From assembly GCF_958295425.1 (NCBI RefSeq), contig NW_026704082.1, positions 608,501-672,500 on the forward strand: 64,000 bases of DNA, in the 5' to 3' direction. The stretch's first letter is position 1, and every line of letters starts with the position of its first letter. The notes beneath the pieces were generated by a model that searched no databases, had not been told where the DNA came from, and saw only the letters and a program-made list of their open reading frames with translations. Below are positions 47,442 through 61,266 of this stretch, in pieces. The position numbers and the translations under genes are program-made. Source of the stretch: Solea solea. Taxonomy: Eukaryota > Chordata > Actinopteri > Pleuronectiformes > Soleidae.

Positions 47442-47445
47442 GAGG
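47442..47445. repeat. Target site duplication, right copy (GAGG)
   Basis: Pairs with 38704-38707 and is followed by TTTATGTTATGGGACAG, the expected continuation of the satellite monomer. Confidence 0.9.
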
Positions 47446-48083
47446 TTTATGTTATGGGACAGTAGAAAATTGAAAAAAATCAGAAAACAGCCGTATACTT
47501 GCTGAATGTGCACAAAAACAGACACAAATAGAAAAACACATCCAAACAGTGAAATCATTGCAAAATCAAACACTGAAGGCATATAACTATATCTCATAAG
47601 ATGTTAACTTTATTTGTGAGGTTTATGTTGTGGGACAGTAGAAAATTCAAAAAAATCAGAAAACAGCCGTATACTTGCTGAATGTGCACAAAAACAGACA
47701 CAAATAGAAAAACACATCCAAACAGTGAAATCATTGCAAAATCAAACACTGAAGGCATATAACTATATCTTATAAGATGTTAACTTTATTTGTGAGGTTT
47801 ATGTTATGCGACAGTAGAAAATTGAAAAAAATCAGAAAACAGCCATATACTTGCTGAATGTGCACAACAAAAGACACAAATAGAAAAACACATCCAAACA
47901 GTGAAATCATTGCAAAATCAAACACTGAGGTTACAGAAGTATATCTTATAAGATGTTAACTTTATTTGTGAGGTTTATGTTATGGAACAGTAGAAAATTG
48001 AAAAAAATCAGAAAACAGCCGTATACTTGCTGAATGTGCACAAACACAGACACACATAGAAAAACACATCCAAACAGTGAAAT

Positions 48084-49843
48084 CATAACAAAATCAAACA
48101 CTGAGGTTACAGAAGTATATCTTATGAGATGTTAACTTTATTTGTGAGGTTTATGTTATGGAACAGTAGAAAATTGAAAAAAATCAGAAAACAGCCGTAT
48201 ACTTGCTGAATGTGCACAAAAACAGACACAAATAGAAAAACACATCCAAACAGTGAAATCATTGCAAAATCAAACACTGAAGGCATATAACTATATCTTA
48301 TAAGATTTTAACTTTATTTGTGAGGTTTATTTTACGGGACAGTAGAAAATTGAAAAAAATCAGAAAACAGCCGTATACTTGCTGAATGCGCACAAAAACA
48401 GACACAAATAGAAAAACGCATCCAAACAGTGAAATCATTGCAAAATCAAACACTGAGGTTACAGAAGTATATCTTATAAGATGTTAACTTTATTTGTGAG
48501 GTTTATGTTGTGGGACAGTAGAAAATTCAAAAAAATCAGAAAACAGCCGTATACTTGCTGAATGTGCACCAAAACAGACACAAATAGAAAAACACATCCA
48601 AACAGTGAAATCATTGCAAAATCAAACACTGAGGTTACAGAAGTATATCTTATAAGATGTTAACTTTATTTATGAGGTTTATGTTACGGGACAATAGAAA
48701 ATTGAAAAAAATCAGAAAACAGCCGTATACTTGCTGAATGTGCACAACAAAAGACACAAATAGAAAAACACATCCAAACAGTGAAATCATTGCAAAATCA
48801 AACACTGACGGCATATAACTATATCTTATAAGATTTTAACTTTATTTGTGAGGTTTATGTTATGGAACAGTAGAAAATTGAAAAAAATCAGAAAACAGCC
48901 GTATACTTGCTGAATGTGCACAAACACAGACACACATAGAAAAACACATCCAAACAGTGAAATCATAACAAAATCAAACACTGAGGTTACAGAAGTATAT
49001 CTTATGAGATGTTAACTTTATTTGTGAGGTTTATGTTATGGAACAGTAGAAAATTGAAAAAAATCAGAAAACAGCCGTATACTTGCCCGAATGTGCACAA
49101 AAACAGACACAAATAGAAAAACACATCCAAACAGTGAAATCATTGCAAAATCAAACACTGAAGGCATATAACTATATCTTATAAGATTTTAGCTTTATTT
49201 GTGAGGTTTATGTTACGGGACAGTAGAAAATTGAAAAAAATCAGAAAACAGCCGTATACTTGCTGAATGCGCACAAAAACAGACACAAATAGAAAAACAC
49301 ATCCAAACAGTGAAATCATTGCAAAATCAAACACTGAGGTTACAGAAGTATATCTTATAAGATGTTAACTTTATTTGTGAGGTTTATGTTGTGGGACAGT
49401 AGAAAATTCAAAAAAATCAGAAAACAGCCGTATACTTGCTGAATGTGCACCAAAACAGACACAAATAGAAAAACACATCCAAACAGTGAAATCATTGCAA
49501 AATCAAACACTGAGGTTACAGAAGTATATCTTATAAGATGTTAACTTTATTTATGAGGTTTATGTTACGGGACAATAGAAAATTGAAAAAAATCAGAAAA
49601 CAGCCGTATACTTGCTGAATGTGCACAACAAAAGACACAAATAGAAAAACACATCCAAACAGTGAAATCATTGCAAAATCAAACACTGACGGCATATAAC
49701 TATATCTTATAAGATTTTAACTTTATTTGTGAGGTTTATGTTACGGGACAGTAGAAAATTGAAAAAAATCAGAAAACAGCCGTATACTTGCTGAATGTGC
49801 ACAAAAACAGACACAAATAGAAAAACACATCCAAACAGTGAAA
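48084..49843. repeat. 5-monomer higher-order repeat (two 880-bp units)
   Basis: Rare variants recur 880 bp apart: CATAACAAAATC at 48084 and 48964, and GCACCAAAAC at 48567 and 49447. This indicates a tandem duplication of five monomers. Confidence 0.55.
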
Positions 49844-52210
49844 TCATTGCAAAATCAAACACTGAGGTTACAGAAGTATATCTTATAAGATGTTAACTTT
49901 ATTTGTGAGGTTTATGTTATGCGACAGTAGAAAATTGAAAAAAATCAGAAAACAGCCGTATACTTGCTGAATGCGCACAAAAACAGACACAAATAGAAAA
50001 ACACATCCAAACAGTGAAATCATTGCAAAATCAAACAGAAGTATATCTTATAAGATGTTAACTTTTTTTGTGAGGTTTATGTTATGGGACAGTAGAAAAT
50101 TGAAAAAAATCAGAAAACAGCCGTATACTTGCTGAATGTGCACAAAAACAGACACAAATAGAAAAACACATCCAAACAGTGAAATCATTGCAAAATCAAA
50201 CACTGAGGTTACAGAAGTATATCTTATAAGATGTTAACTTTATTTGTGAGGTTTATGTTATGCGACAGTAGAAAATTGAAAAAAATCAGAAAACAGCCGT
50301 ATACTTGCTGAATGCGCACAAAAACAGACACAAATAGAAAAACACATCCAAACAGTGAAATCATTGCAAAATCAAACAGAAGTATATCTTATAAGATGTT
50401 AACTTTTTTTGTGAGGTTTATGTTATGGGACAGTAGAAAATTGAAAAAAATCAGAAAACAGCCGTATACTTGCTGAATGTGCACAAAAACAGACACAAAT
50501 AGAAAAACACATCCAAACAGTGAAATCATTGCAAAATCAAACACTGAAGGCATATAACTATATCTCATAAGATGTTAACTTTATTTGTGAGGTTTATGTT
50601 GTGGGACAGTAGAAAATTCAAAAAAATCAGAAAACAGCCGTATACTTGCTGAATGTGCACAAAAACAGACACAAATAGAAAAACACATCCAAACAGTGAA
50701 ATCATTGCAAAATCAAACACTGAGGTTACAGAAGTATATCTTATAAGATGTTAACTTTATTTATGAGGTTAATGTTACGGGACAATAGAAAATTGAAAAA
50801 AATCAGAAAACAGCCGTATACTTGCTGAATGTGCACAACAAAAGACACAAATAGAAAAACACATCCAAACAGTGAAATCATTGCAAAATCAAACACTGAG
50901 GATAAATAACTATATCTTATAAGATTTTAACTTTATTTGTGAGGTTTATGTTATGGGACAGTAGAAAATTGAAAAAAATCAGAAAACAGCCGTATACTTG
51001 CTGAATGTGCACAAAAACAGACACAAATAGAAAAACACATCCAAACAGTGAAATCATTGCAAAATCAAACACTGAGGTTACAGAAGTATATCTTATAAGA
51101 TGTTAACTTTATTTATGAGGTTTATGTTACGGGACAATAGAAAATTGAAAAAAATCAGAAAACAGCCGTATACTTGCTGAATGTGCACAACAAAAGACAC
51201 AAATAGAAAAACACATCCAAACAGTGAAATCATTGCAAAATCAAACACTGACGGCATATAACTATATCTTATAAGATTTTAACTTTATTTGTGAGGTTTA
51301 TGTTACGGGACAGTAGAAAATTGAAAAAAATCAGAAAACAGCCGTATACTTGCTGAATGTGCACAAAAACAGACACAAATAGAAAAACACATCCAAACAG
51401 TGAAATCATTGCAAAATCAAACACTGAGGTTACAGAAGTATATCTTATAAGATGTTAACTTTATTTGTGAGGTTTATGTTATGCGACAGTAGAAAATTGA
51501 AAAAAATCAGAAAACAGCCGTATACTTGCTGAATGCGCACAAAAACAGACACAAATAGAAAAACACATCCAAACAGTGAAATCATTGCAAAATCAAACAG
51601 AAGTATATCTTATAAGATGTTTACTTTTTTTGTGAGGTTTATGTTATGGGACAGTAGAAAATTGAAAAAAATCAGAAAACAGCCGTATACTTGCTGAATG
51701 TGCACAACAAAAGACAAAAATAGAAAAACACATCCAAACAGTGAAATCATTGCAAAATCAAACACTGAGGATAAATAACTATATCTTATAAGATTTTAAC
51801 TTTATTTGTGAGGTTTATGTTATGGGACAGTAGAAAATTGAAAAAAATCAGAAAACAGCCGTATACTTGCTGAATGTGCACAAAAACAGACACAAATAGA
51901 AAAACACATCCAAACAGTGAAATCATTGCAAAATCAAACACTGAAGTTACAGAAGTATATCTTATAAGATGTTTACTTTATTTGTGAGGTTTATGTTATG
52001 GGACAGTAGAAAATTGAAAAAAATCAGAAAACAGCCGTATACTTGCTGAATGTGCACAAAAACAGACACAAATAGAAAAACACATCCAAACAGTGAAATC
52101 ATTGCAAAATCAAACACTGAAGGCATATAACTATATCTTATAAGATGTTAACTTTATTTGTGAGGTTTATGTTATGGGACAGTAGAAAATTGAAAAAAAT
52201 CAGAAAACAG

Positions 52211-54850
52211 CCGCATACTTGCTGAATGTGCACAAAAACAGACACAAATAGAAAAACACATCCAAACAGTGAAATCATTGCAAAATCAAACACTGAGGTT
52301 ACAGAAGTATATCTTATAAGATGTTAACTTTATTTATGAGGTTTATGTTACGGGACAATAGAAAATTGAAAAAAATCAGAAAACAGCCGTATACTTGCTT
52401 AATGTGCACAACAAAAGACACAAATAGAAAAACACATCCAAACAGTGAAATCATTGCAAAATCAAACACTGAAGGCATATAACTATATCTTATAAGATTT
52501 TAACTTTATTTGTGAGGTTTATGTTATGGGACAGTAGAAAATTGAAAAAAATCAGAAAACAGCCGTATACTTGCTGAATGTGCACAACAAAAGACACAAA
52601 TAGAAAAACACATCCAAACAGTGAAATCATTGCAAAATCAAACACTGAGGTTACAGAAGTATATCTTATAAGATGTTTACTTTATTTGTGAGGTTTATGT
52701 TATGGGACAGTAGAAAATTGAAAAAAATCAGAAAACAGCCGTATACTTGCTGAATGTGCACAAAAACAGACACACATAGAAAAACACATCCAAACAGTGA
52801 AATCATTGCAAAATCAAACACTGAGGTTACAGAAGTATATCTTATGAGATGTTAACTTTATTTGTGAGGTTTATGTTATGGAACAGTAGAAAATTGAAAA
52901 AAATCAGAAAACAGCCGTATACTTGCTGAATGTGCACAAAAACAGACACAAATAGAAAAACACATCCAAACAGTGAAATCATTGCAAAATCAAACACTGA
53001 AGGCATATAACTATATCTTATAAGATTTTAACTTTATTTGTGAGGTTTATGTTACGGGACAGTAGAAAATTGAAAAAAATCAGAAAACAGCCGTATACTT
53101 GCTGAATGCGCACAAAAACAGACACAAATAGAAAAACACATCCAAACGGTGAAATCATTGCAAAATCAAACACTGAGATTACAGAAGTATATCTTATAAG
53201 ATGTTCACTTTATTTGTGAGGTTTATGTTATGGGACAGTAGAAAATTGAAAAAAATCAGAAAACAGCTGTATACTTGCTGAACGTGCACAAAGACAGACA
53301 CAAATAGAAAAACACATCCAAACAGTGAAATCATTGCAAAATCAAACACTGAAGGCATATAACTATATCTTATAAGATGTTAACTTTATTTGTGAGGTTT
53401 ATGTTATGGGACAGTAGAAAATTGAAAAAAATCAGAAAACAGCCGCATACTTGCTGAATGTGCACAAAAACAGACACAAATAGAAAAACACATCCAAACA
53501 GTGAAATCATTGCAAAATCAAACACTGAGGTTACAGAAGTATATCTTATAAGATGTTAACTTTATTTATGAGGTTTATGTTACGGGACAATAGAAAATTG
53601 AAAAAAATCAGAAAACAGCCGTATACTTGCTTAATGTGCACAACAAAAGACACAAATAGAAAAACACATCCAAACAGTGAAATCATTGCAAAATCAAACA
53701 CTGAAGGCATATAACTATATCTTATAAGATTTTAACTTTATTTGTGAGGTTTATGTTATGGGACAGTAGAAAATTGAAAAAAATCAGAAAACAGCCGTAT
53801 ACTTGCTGAATGTGCACAACAAAAGACACAAATAGAAAAACACATCCAAACAGTGAAATCATTGCAAAATCAAACACTGAGGTTACAGAAGTATATCTTA
53901 TAAGATGTTTACTTTATTTGTGAGGTTTATGTTATGGGACAGTAGAAAATTGAAAAAAATCAGAAAACAGCCGTATACTTGCTGAATGTGCACAAAAACA
54001 GACACACATAGAAAAACACATCCAAACAGTGAAATCATTGCAAAATCAAACACTGAGGTTACAGAAGTATATCTTATGAGATGTTAACTTTATTTGTGAG
54101 GTTTATGTTATGGAACAGTAGAAAATTGAAAAAAATCAGAAAACAGCCGTATACTTGCTGAATGTGCACAAAAACAGACACAAATAGAAAAACACATCCA
54201 AACAGTGAAATCATTGCAAAATCAAACACTGAAGGCATATAACTATATCTTATAAGATTTTAACTTTATTTGTGAGGTTTATGTTACGGGACAGTAGAAA
54301 ATTGAAAAAAATCAGAAAACAGCCGTATACTTGCTGAATGCGCACAAAAACAGACACAAATAGAAAAACACATCCAAACGGTGAAATCATTGCAAAATCA
54401 AACACTGAGATTACAGAAGTATATCTTATAAGATGTTCACTTTATTTGTGAGGTTTATGTTATGGGACAGTAGAAAATTGAAAAAAATCAGAAAACAGCT
54501 GTATACTTGCTGAACGTGCACAAAGACAGACACAAATAGAAAAACACATCCAAACAGTGAAATCATTGCAAAATCAAACACTGAGGTTACAGAAGTATAT
54601 CTTACAAGATGTTTACTTTATTTGTGAGGTTTATGTTATGGGACAGTAGAAAATTGAAAAAAATCAGAAAACAGCCGTATACTTGCTGAATGTGCACAAC
54701 AAAAGACACAAATAGAAAAACACATCCAAACAGTGAAATCATTGCAAAATCAAACACTGAGGTTACAGAAGTATATCTTATAAGATGTTAACTTTATTTG
54801 TGAGGTTTATGTTATGGGACAGTAGAAAATTGAAAAAAATCAGAAAACAG
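52211..54850. repeat. 7- to 8-monomer higher-order repeat
   Basis: CCGCATAC occurs at 52211, 53443 and 54851, and CTTGCTTAATG at 52394, 53626 and 55034. Both markers give the same spacings of 1232 and 1408 bp (7 and 8 monomers), so the second unit gained or retained one monomer. Confidence 0.55.
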
Positions 54851-57750
54851 CCGCATACTTGCTGAATGTGCACAAAAACAGACACAAATAGAAAAACACA
54901 TCCAAACATGGAAATCATTGCAAAATCAAACACTGAGGTTACAGAAGTATATCTTATAAGATGTTAACTTTATTTATGAGGTTTATGTAACAGGACAATA
55001 GAAAATTGAAAAAAATCAGAAAACAGCCGTATACTTGCTTAATGTGCACAACAAAAGACACAAATAGAAAAACACATCCAAACAGTGAAATCATTGCAAA
55101 ATCAAACACTGAGGTTACAGAAGTATATCTTATAAGATGTTTACTTTATTTGTGAGGTTTATGTTATGGGACAGTAGAAAATTGAAAAAAATCAGAAAAC
55201 AGCCGTATACTTGCTGAATGTGCACAAAAACAGACACACATAGAAAAACACATCCAAACAGTGAAATCATTGCAAAATCAAACACTGAGGTTACAGAAGT
55301 ATATCTTATGAGATGTTAACTTTATTTGTGAGGTTTATGTTATGGAACAGTAGAAAATTGAAAAAAATCAGAAAACAGCCGTATATTTGCTGAATGTGCA
55401 CAAAAACAGACACAAATAGAAAAACACATCCAAACAGTGAAATCATTGCAAAATCAAACACTGAAGGCATATAACTATATCTTATAAGATTTTAACTTTA
55501 TTTGTGAGGTTTATGTTACGGGACAGTAGAAAATTGAAAAAAATCAGAAAACAGCCGTATACTTGCTGAATGCGCACAAAAACAGACACAAATAGAAAAA
55601 CACATCCAAACGGTGAAATCATTGCAAAGTCAAACACTGAGATTACAGAAGTATATCTTATAAGATGTTCACTTTATTTGTGAGGTTTATGTTATGGGAC
55701 AGTAGAAAATTGAAAAAAATCAGAAAACAGCCGTATACTTGCTGAATGCGCACAAAAACAGACACAAATAGAAAAACACATCCAAACAGTGAAATCATTG
55801 CAAAATCAAACACTGAGGTTACAGAAGTATATCTTATAAGATGTTAACTTTATTTGTGAGGTTTATGTTATGGGACAGTAGAAAATTGAAAAAAATCAGA
55901 AAACAGCCGTATACTTGCTGAATGTGCACAAAAACAGACACAAATAGAAAAACACATCCAAACAGTGAAATCATTGCAAAATCAAACACTGAGGTTACAG
56001 AAGTATATCTTATAAGATGTTTACTTTATTTGTGAGGTTTATGTTATGGGACAGTAGAAAATTGAAAAAAATCAGAAAACAGCCGTATACTTGCTGAATG
56101 TGCACAACAAAAGACACAAATAGAAAAACACATCCAAACAGTGAAATCATTGCAAAATCAAACACTGAGGTTACAGAAGTATATCTTATAAGATGTTAAC
56201 TTTATTTGTGAGGTTTATGTTATGGAACAGTAGAAAATTGAAAAAAATCAGAAAACAGCCGTATACTTGCTGAATGTGCACAAAAACAGACACAAATAGA
56301 AAAACACATCCAAACAGTGAAATCATTGCAAAATCAAACACTGAAGGCATATAACTATATCTTATAAGATTTTAACTTTATTTGTGAGGTTTATGTTACG
56401 GGACAGTAGAAAATTGAAAAAAATCAGAAAACAGCCGTATACTTGCTGAATGCGCACAAAAACAGACACAAATAGAAAAACACATCCAAACAGTGAAATC
56501 ATTGCAAAATCAAACACTGAAGGCATATAACTATATCTTATAAGATGTTAACTTTATTTATGAGGTTAATGTTACGGGACAATAGAAAATTGAAAAAAAT
56601 CAGAAAACAGCCGTATACTTGCTGAATGTGCACAAAAACAGACACAAATAGAAAAACACATGCAAACAGTGAAATCATTGCAAAATCAAACACTGAGGTT
56701 ACAGAAGTATATCTTATAAGATGTTTACTTTATTTGTGAGGTTTATGTTATGGGACAGTAGAAAATTGAAAAAAATCAGAAAACAGCCGTATACTTGCTG
56801 AATGTGCACAACAAAAGACACTAATAGAAAAACACATCCAAACAGTGAAATCATTGCAAAATCAAACACTGAGGTTACAGAAGTATATCTTATAAGATGT
56901 TAACTTTATTTGTGAGGTTTATGTTATGGGACAGTAGAAAATTGAAAAAAATCAGAAAACAGCCGTATACTTGCTGAATGTGCACAAAAACAGACACAAA
57001 TAGAAAAACACATCCAAACAGTGAAATCATTGCAAAATCAAACACTGAGGGTACAGAAGTATATCTTATAAGATGTTTACTTTATTTGTGAGGTTTATGT
57101 TATGGGACAGTAGAAAATTGAAAAAAATCAGAAAACAGCCGTATACTTGCTGAATGTGCACAACAAAAGACACTAATAGAAAAACACATCCAAACAGTGA
57201 AATCATTGCAAAATCAAACACTGAGGTTACAGAAGTATATCTTATAAGATGTTAACTTTATTTGTGAGGTTTATGTTATGGGACAGTAGAAAATTGAAAA
57301 AAATCAGAAAACAGCCGTATACTTGCTGAATGTGCACAAAAACAGACACAAATAGAAAAACACATCCAAACAGTGAAATCATTGCAAAATCAAACACTGA
57401 GGATAAATAACTATATCTTATAAGATTTTAACTTTATTTGTGAGGTTTATGTTATGGGACAGTAGAAAATTCAAAAAAATCAGAAAACAGCCGTATACTT
57501 GCTGAATGTGCACAAAAACAGACACAAATAGAAAAACACATCCAAACAGTGAAATCATTGCAAAATCAAACACTGAGGTTAGAGAAGTATATCTTATAAG
57601 ATGTTAACTTTATTTGTGAGGTTTATGTTATGGGACAGTAGAAAATTGAAAAAAATCAGAAAACAGCCGTATACTTGCTGAATGCGCACAAAAACAGACA
57701 CAAATAGAAAAACACATCCAAACAGTGAAATCATTGCAAAATCAAACACT

Positions 57751-60700
57751 GAGGATAAAAAACTATATCTTAAAGATGTTTACTTTATTTGTGAGGTTTA
57801 TGTTACGGGACAATAGAAAATTGAAAAAAATCAGAAAACAGCCGTATACTTGCTGAATGTGCACAAAAACAGACACAAATAGAAAAACACATCCGAACAG
57901 TGAAATCATTGCAAAATCAAACACTGAAGGCATATAACTATATCTTATAAGATGTTAACTTTATTTGTGAGGTTTATGTTATGGGACAGTAGAAAATTGA
58001 AAAAAATCAGAAAACAGCCGTATACTTGCTGAATGTGCACAAAAACAGACACAAATAGAAAAACACATCCAAACAGTGAAATCATTGCAAAATCAAACAC
58101 TGAGGTTACAGAAGTATATCTTATAAGATGTTTACTTTATTTGTGAGGTTTATGTTATGGGACAGTAGAAAATTGAAAAAAATCAGAAAACAGCCGTATA
58201 CTTGCTGAATGTGCACAAAAACAGACACAAATAGAAAAACACATCCAAACAGTGAAATCATTGCAAAATCAAACACTGAAGGCATATAACTATATCTTAA
58301 AAGATTTTAACTTATTTGTGAGGTTAATGTTACGGGACAGTAGAAAATTGAAAAAAATCAGAAAACAGCCGTATACTTGCTGAACATGCACAAAAACAGA
58401 CACAAATAGAAAAACACATCCAAACAGTGAAATCATTGCAAAATCAAACACTGAAGGCATATAACTATATCTTATAAGATGTTAACTTTATTTGTGAGGT
58501 TTATGTTATGGGACAGTAGAAAATTTAAAAAAATCAGAAAACAGCCGTATACTTGCTGAATGTGCACAAAAACAGACACAAATAGAAAAACACATCCAAA
58601 CAGTGAAATCATTGCAAAATCAAACACTGAGGTTACAGAAGTATATCTTATAAGATGTTAACTTTATTTGTGAGGTTTATGTTATGGGACAGTAGAAAAT
58701 TGAAAAAAATCAGAAAACAGCCGTATACTTGCTGAACGTGCACAAAAACAGACACAAATAGAAAAACACATCCAAACAGTGAAATCATTGCAAAATCAAA
58801 CACTGAGGTTACAGAAGTATATCTTATAAGATGTTAACTTTATTTATGAGGTTTATGTTACGGGACAATAGAAAATTGAAAAAAATCAGAAAACAGCCGT
58901 ATACTTGCTGAATGTGCACAACAAAAGACACAAATAGAAAAACACATCCAAACAGTGAAATCATTGCAAAATCAAACACTGAGGTTACAGAAGTATATCT
59001 TATAAGATGTTAACTTTATTTATGAGGTTTATGTTACGGGACAATAGAAAATTGAAAAAAATCAGAAAACAGCCGTATACTTGCTGAATGTGCACAAAAA
59101 CAGACACAAATAGAAAAACACATCCAAACAGTGAAATCATTGCAAAATCAAACACTGAAGGCATATAACTATATCTTATAAGATGTTAACTTTATTTGTG
59201 AGGTTTATGTTATGCGACAGTAGAAAATTGAAAAAAATCAGAAAACAGCCGTATACTTGCTGAATGTGCACAAAAACAGACACAAATAGAAAAACACATC
59301 CAAACAGTGAAATCATTGCAAAATCAAACACTGAAGGCATATAACTATATCTTATAAGATGTTAACTTTATTTGTGAGGTTTATGTTATGGGACAGTAGA
59401 AAATTGAAAAAAATCAGAAAACAGCCGTATACTTGCTGAATGTGCACAAAAACAGACACAAATAGAAAAACACATCCAAACAGTGAAATCATTGCAAAAT
59501 CAAACACTGAGGATAAAAAACTATATCTTAAAGATGTTTACTTTATTTGTGAGGTTTATGTTACGGGACAATAGAAAATTGAAAAAAATCAGAAAACAGC
59601 CGTATACTTGCTGAATGTGCACAAAAACAGACACAAATAGAAAAACACATCCGAACAGTGAAATCATTGCAAAATCAAACACTGAAGGGATATAACTATA
59701 TCTTATAAGATGTTAACTTTATTTGTGAGGTTTATGTTATGGGACAGTAGAAAATTGAAAAAAATCAGAAAACAGCCGTATACTTGCTGAATGTGCACAA
59801 AAACAGACACAAATAGAAAAACACATCCAAACAGTGAAATCATTGCAAAATCAAACACTGAGGTTACAGAAGTATATCTTATAAGATGTTTACTTTATTT
59901 GTGAGGTTTATGTTATGGGACAGTAGAAAATTGAAAAAAATCAGAAAACAGCCGTATACTTGCTGAATGTGCACAAAAACAGACACAAATAGAAAAACAC
60001 ATCCAAACAGTGAAATCATTGCAAAATCAAACACTGAAGGCATATAACTATATCTTAAAAGATTTTAACTTATTTGTGAGGTTAATGTTACGGGACAGTA
60101 GAAAATTGAAAAAAATCAGAAAACAGCCGTATACTTGCTGAACATGCACAAAAACAGACACAAATAGAAAAACACATCCAAACAGTGAAATCATTGCAAA
60201 ATCAAACACTGAAGGCATATAACTATATCTTATAAGATGTTAACTTTATTTGTGAGGTTTATGTTATGGGACAGTAGAAAATTTAAAAAAATCAGAAAAC
60301 AGCCGTATACTTGCTGAATGTGCACAAAAACAGACACAAATAGAAAAACACATCCAAACAGTGAAATCATTGCAAAATCAAACACTGAGGTTACAGAAGT
60401 ATATCTTATAAGATGTTTACTTTATTTGTGAGGTTTATGTTATGGGACAGTAGAAAATTGAAAAAAATCAGAAAACAGCCGTATACTTGCTGAATGCGCA
60501 CAAAAACAGACACAAATAGAAAAACACATCCAAACAGTGAAATCATTGCAAAATCAAACACTGAAGGCATATAACTATATCTTATAAGATGTTAACTTTA
60601 TTTGTGAGGTTTATGTTATGCGACAGTAGAAAATTGAAAAAAATCAGAAAACAGCCGTATACTTGCTGAATGTGCACAAAAACAGACACAAATAGAAAAA

Positions 60701-61266
60701 CACATCCAAACAGTGAAATCATTGCAAAATCAAACACTGAAGGCATATAACTATATCTTATAATATGTTAACTTTATTTATGAGGTTTATGTTACGGGAC
60801 AATAGAAAATTGAAAAAAATCAGAAACAGCCGTATACTTGCTGAATGTGCACAACAAAAGACACAAATAGAAAAACACATCCAAACAGTGAAATCATTGC
60901 AAAATCAAACACTGAGGTTACAGAAGTATATCTTATAAGATGTTAACTTTATTTGTGAGGTTTATGTTATGGGACAGTAGAAAATTGAAAAAAATCAGAA
61001 AACAGCCGTATACTTGCTGAACGTGCACAAAAACAGACACAAATAGAAAAACACATCCAAACAGTGAAATCATTGCAAAATCAAACACTGAGGTTACAGA
61101 AGTATATCTTATAAGATGTTAACTTTATTTATGAGGTTTATGTTACGGGACAATAGAAAATTGAAAAAAATCAGAAAACAGCCGTATACTTGCTGAATGT
61201 GCACAACAAAAGACACAAATAGAAAAACACATCCAAACAGTGAAATCATTGCAAAATCAAACACTG
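57751..61266. repeat. 10-monomer higher-order repeat (two 1.76-kb units)
   Basis: GAGGATAAAAAACTATATC with a shortened CTTAAAGATG occurs at 57751 and 59509, 1758 bp apart. A linked rare monomer (AACTTATTTGTGAGGTTAATG with GAACATGCAC) recurs at the same spacing near 58310 and 60068. The downstream end is approximate. Confidence 0.5.
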
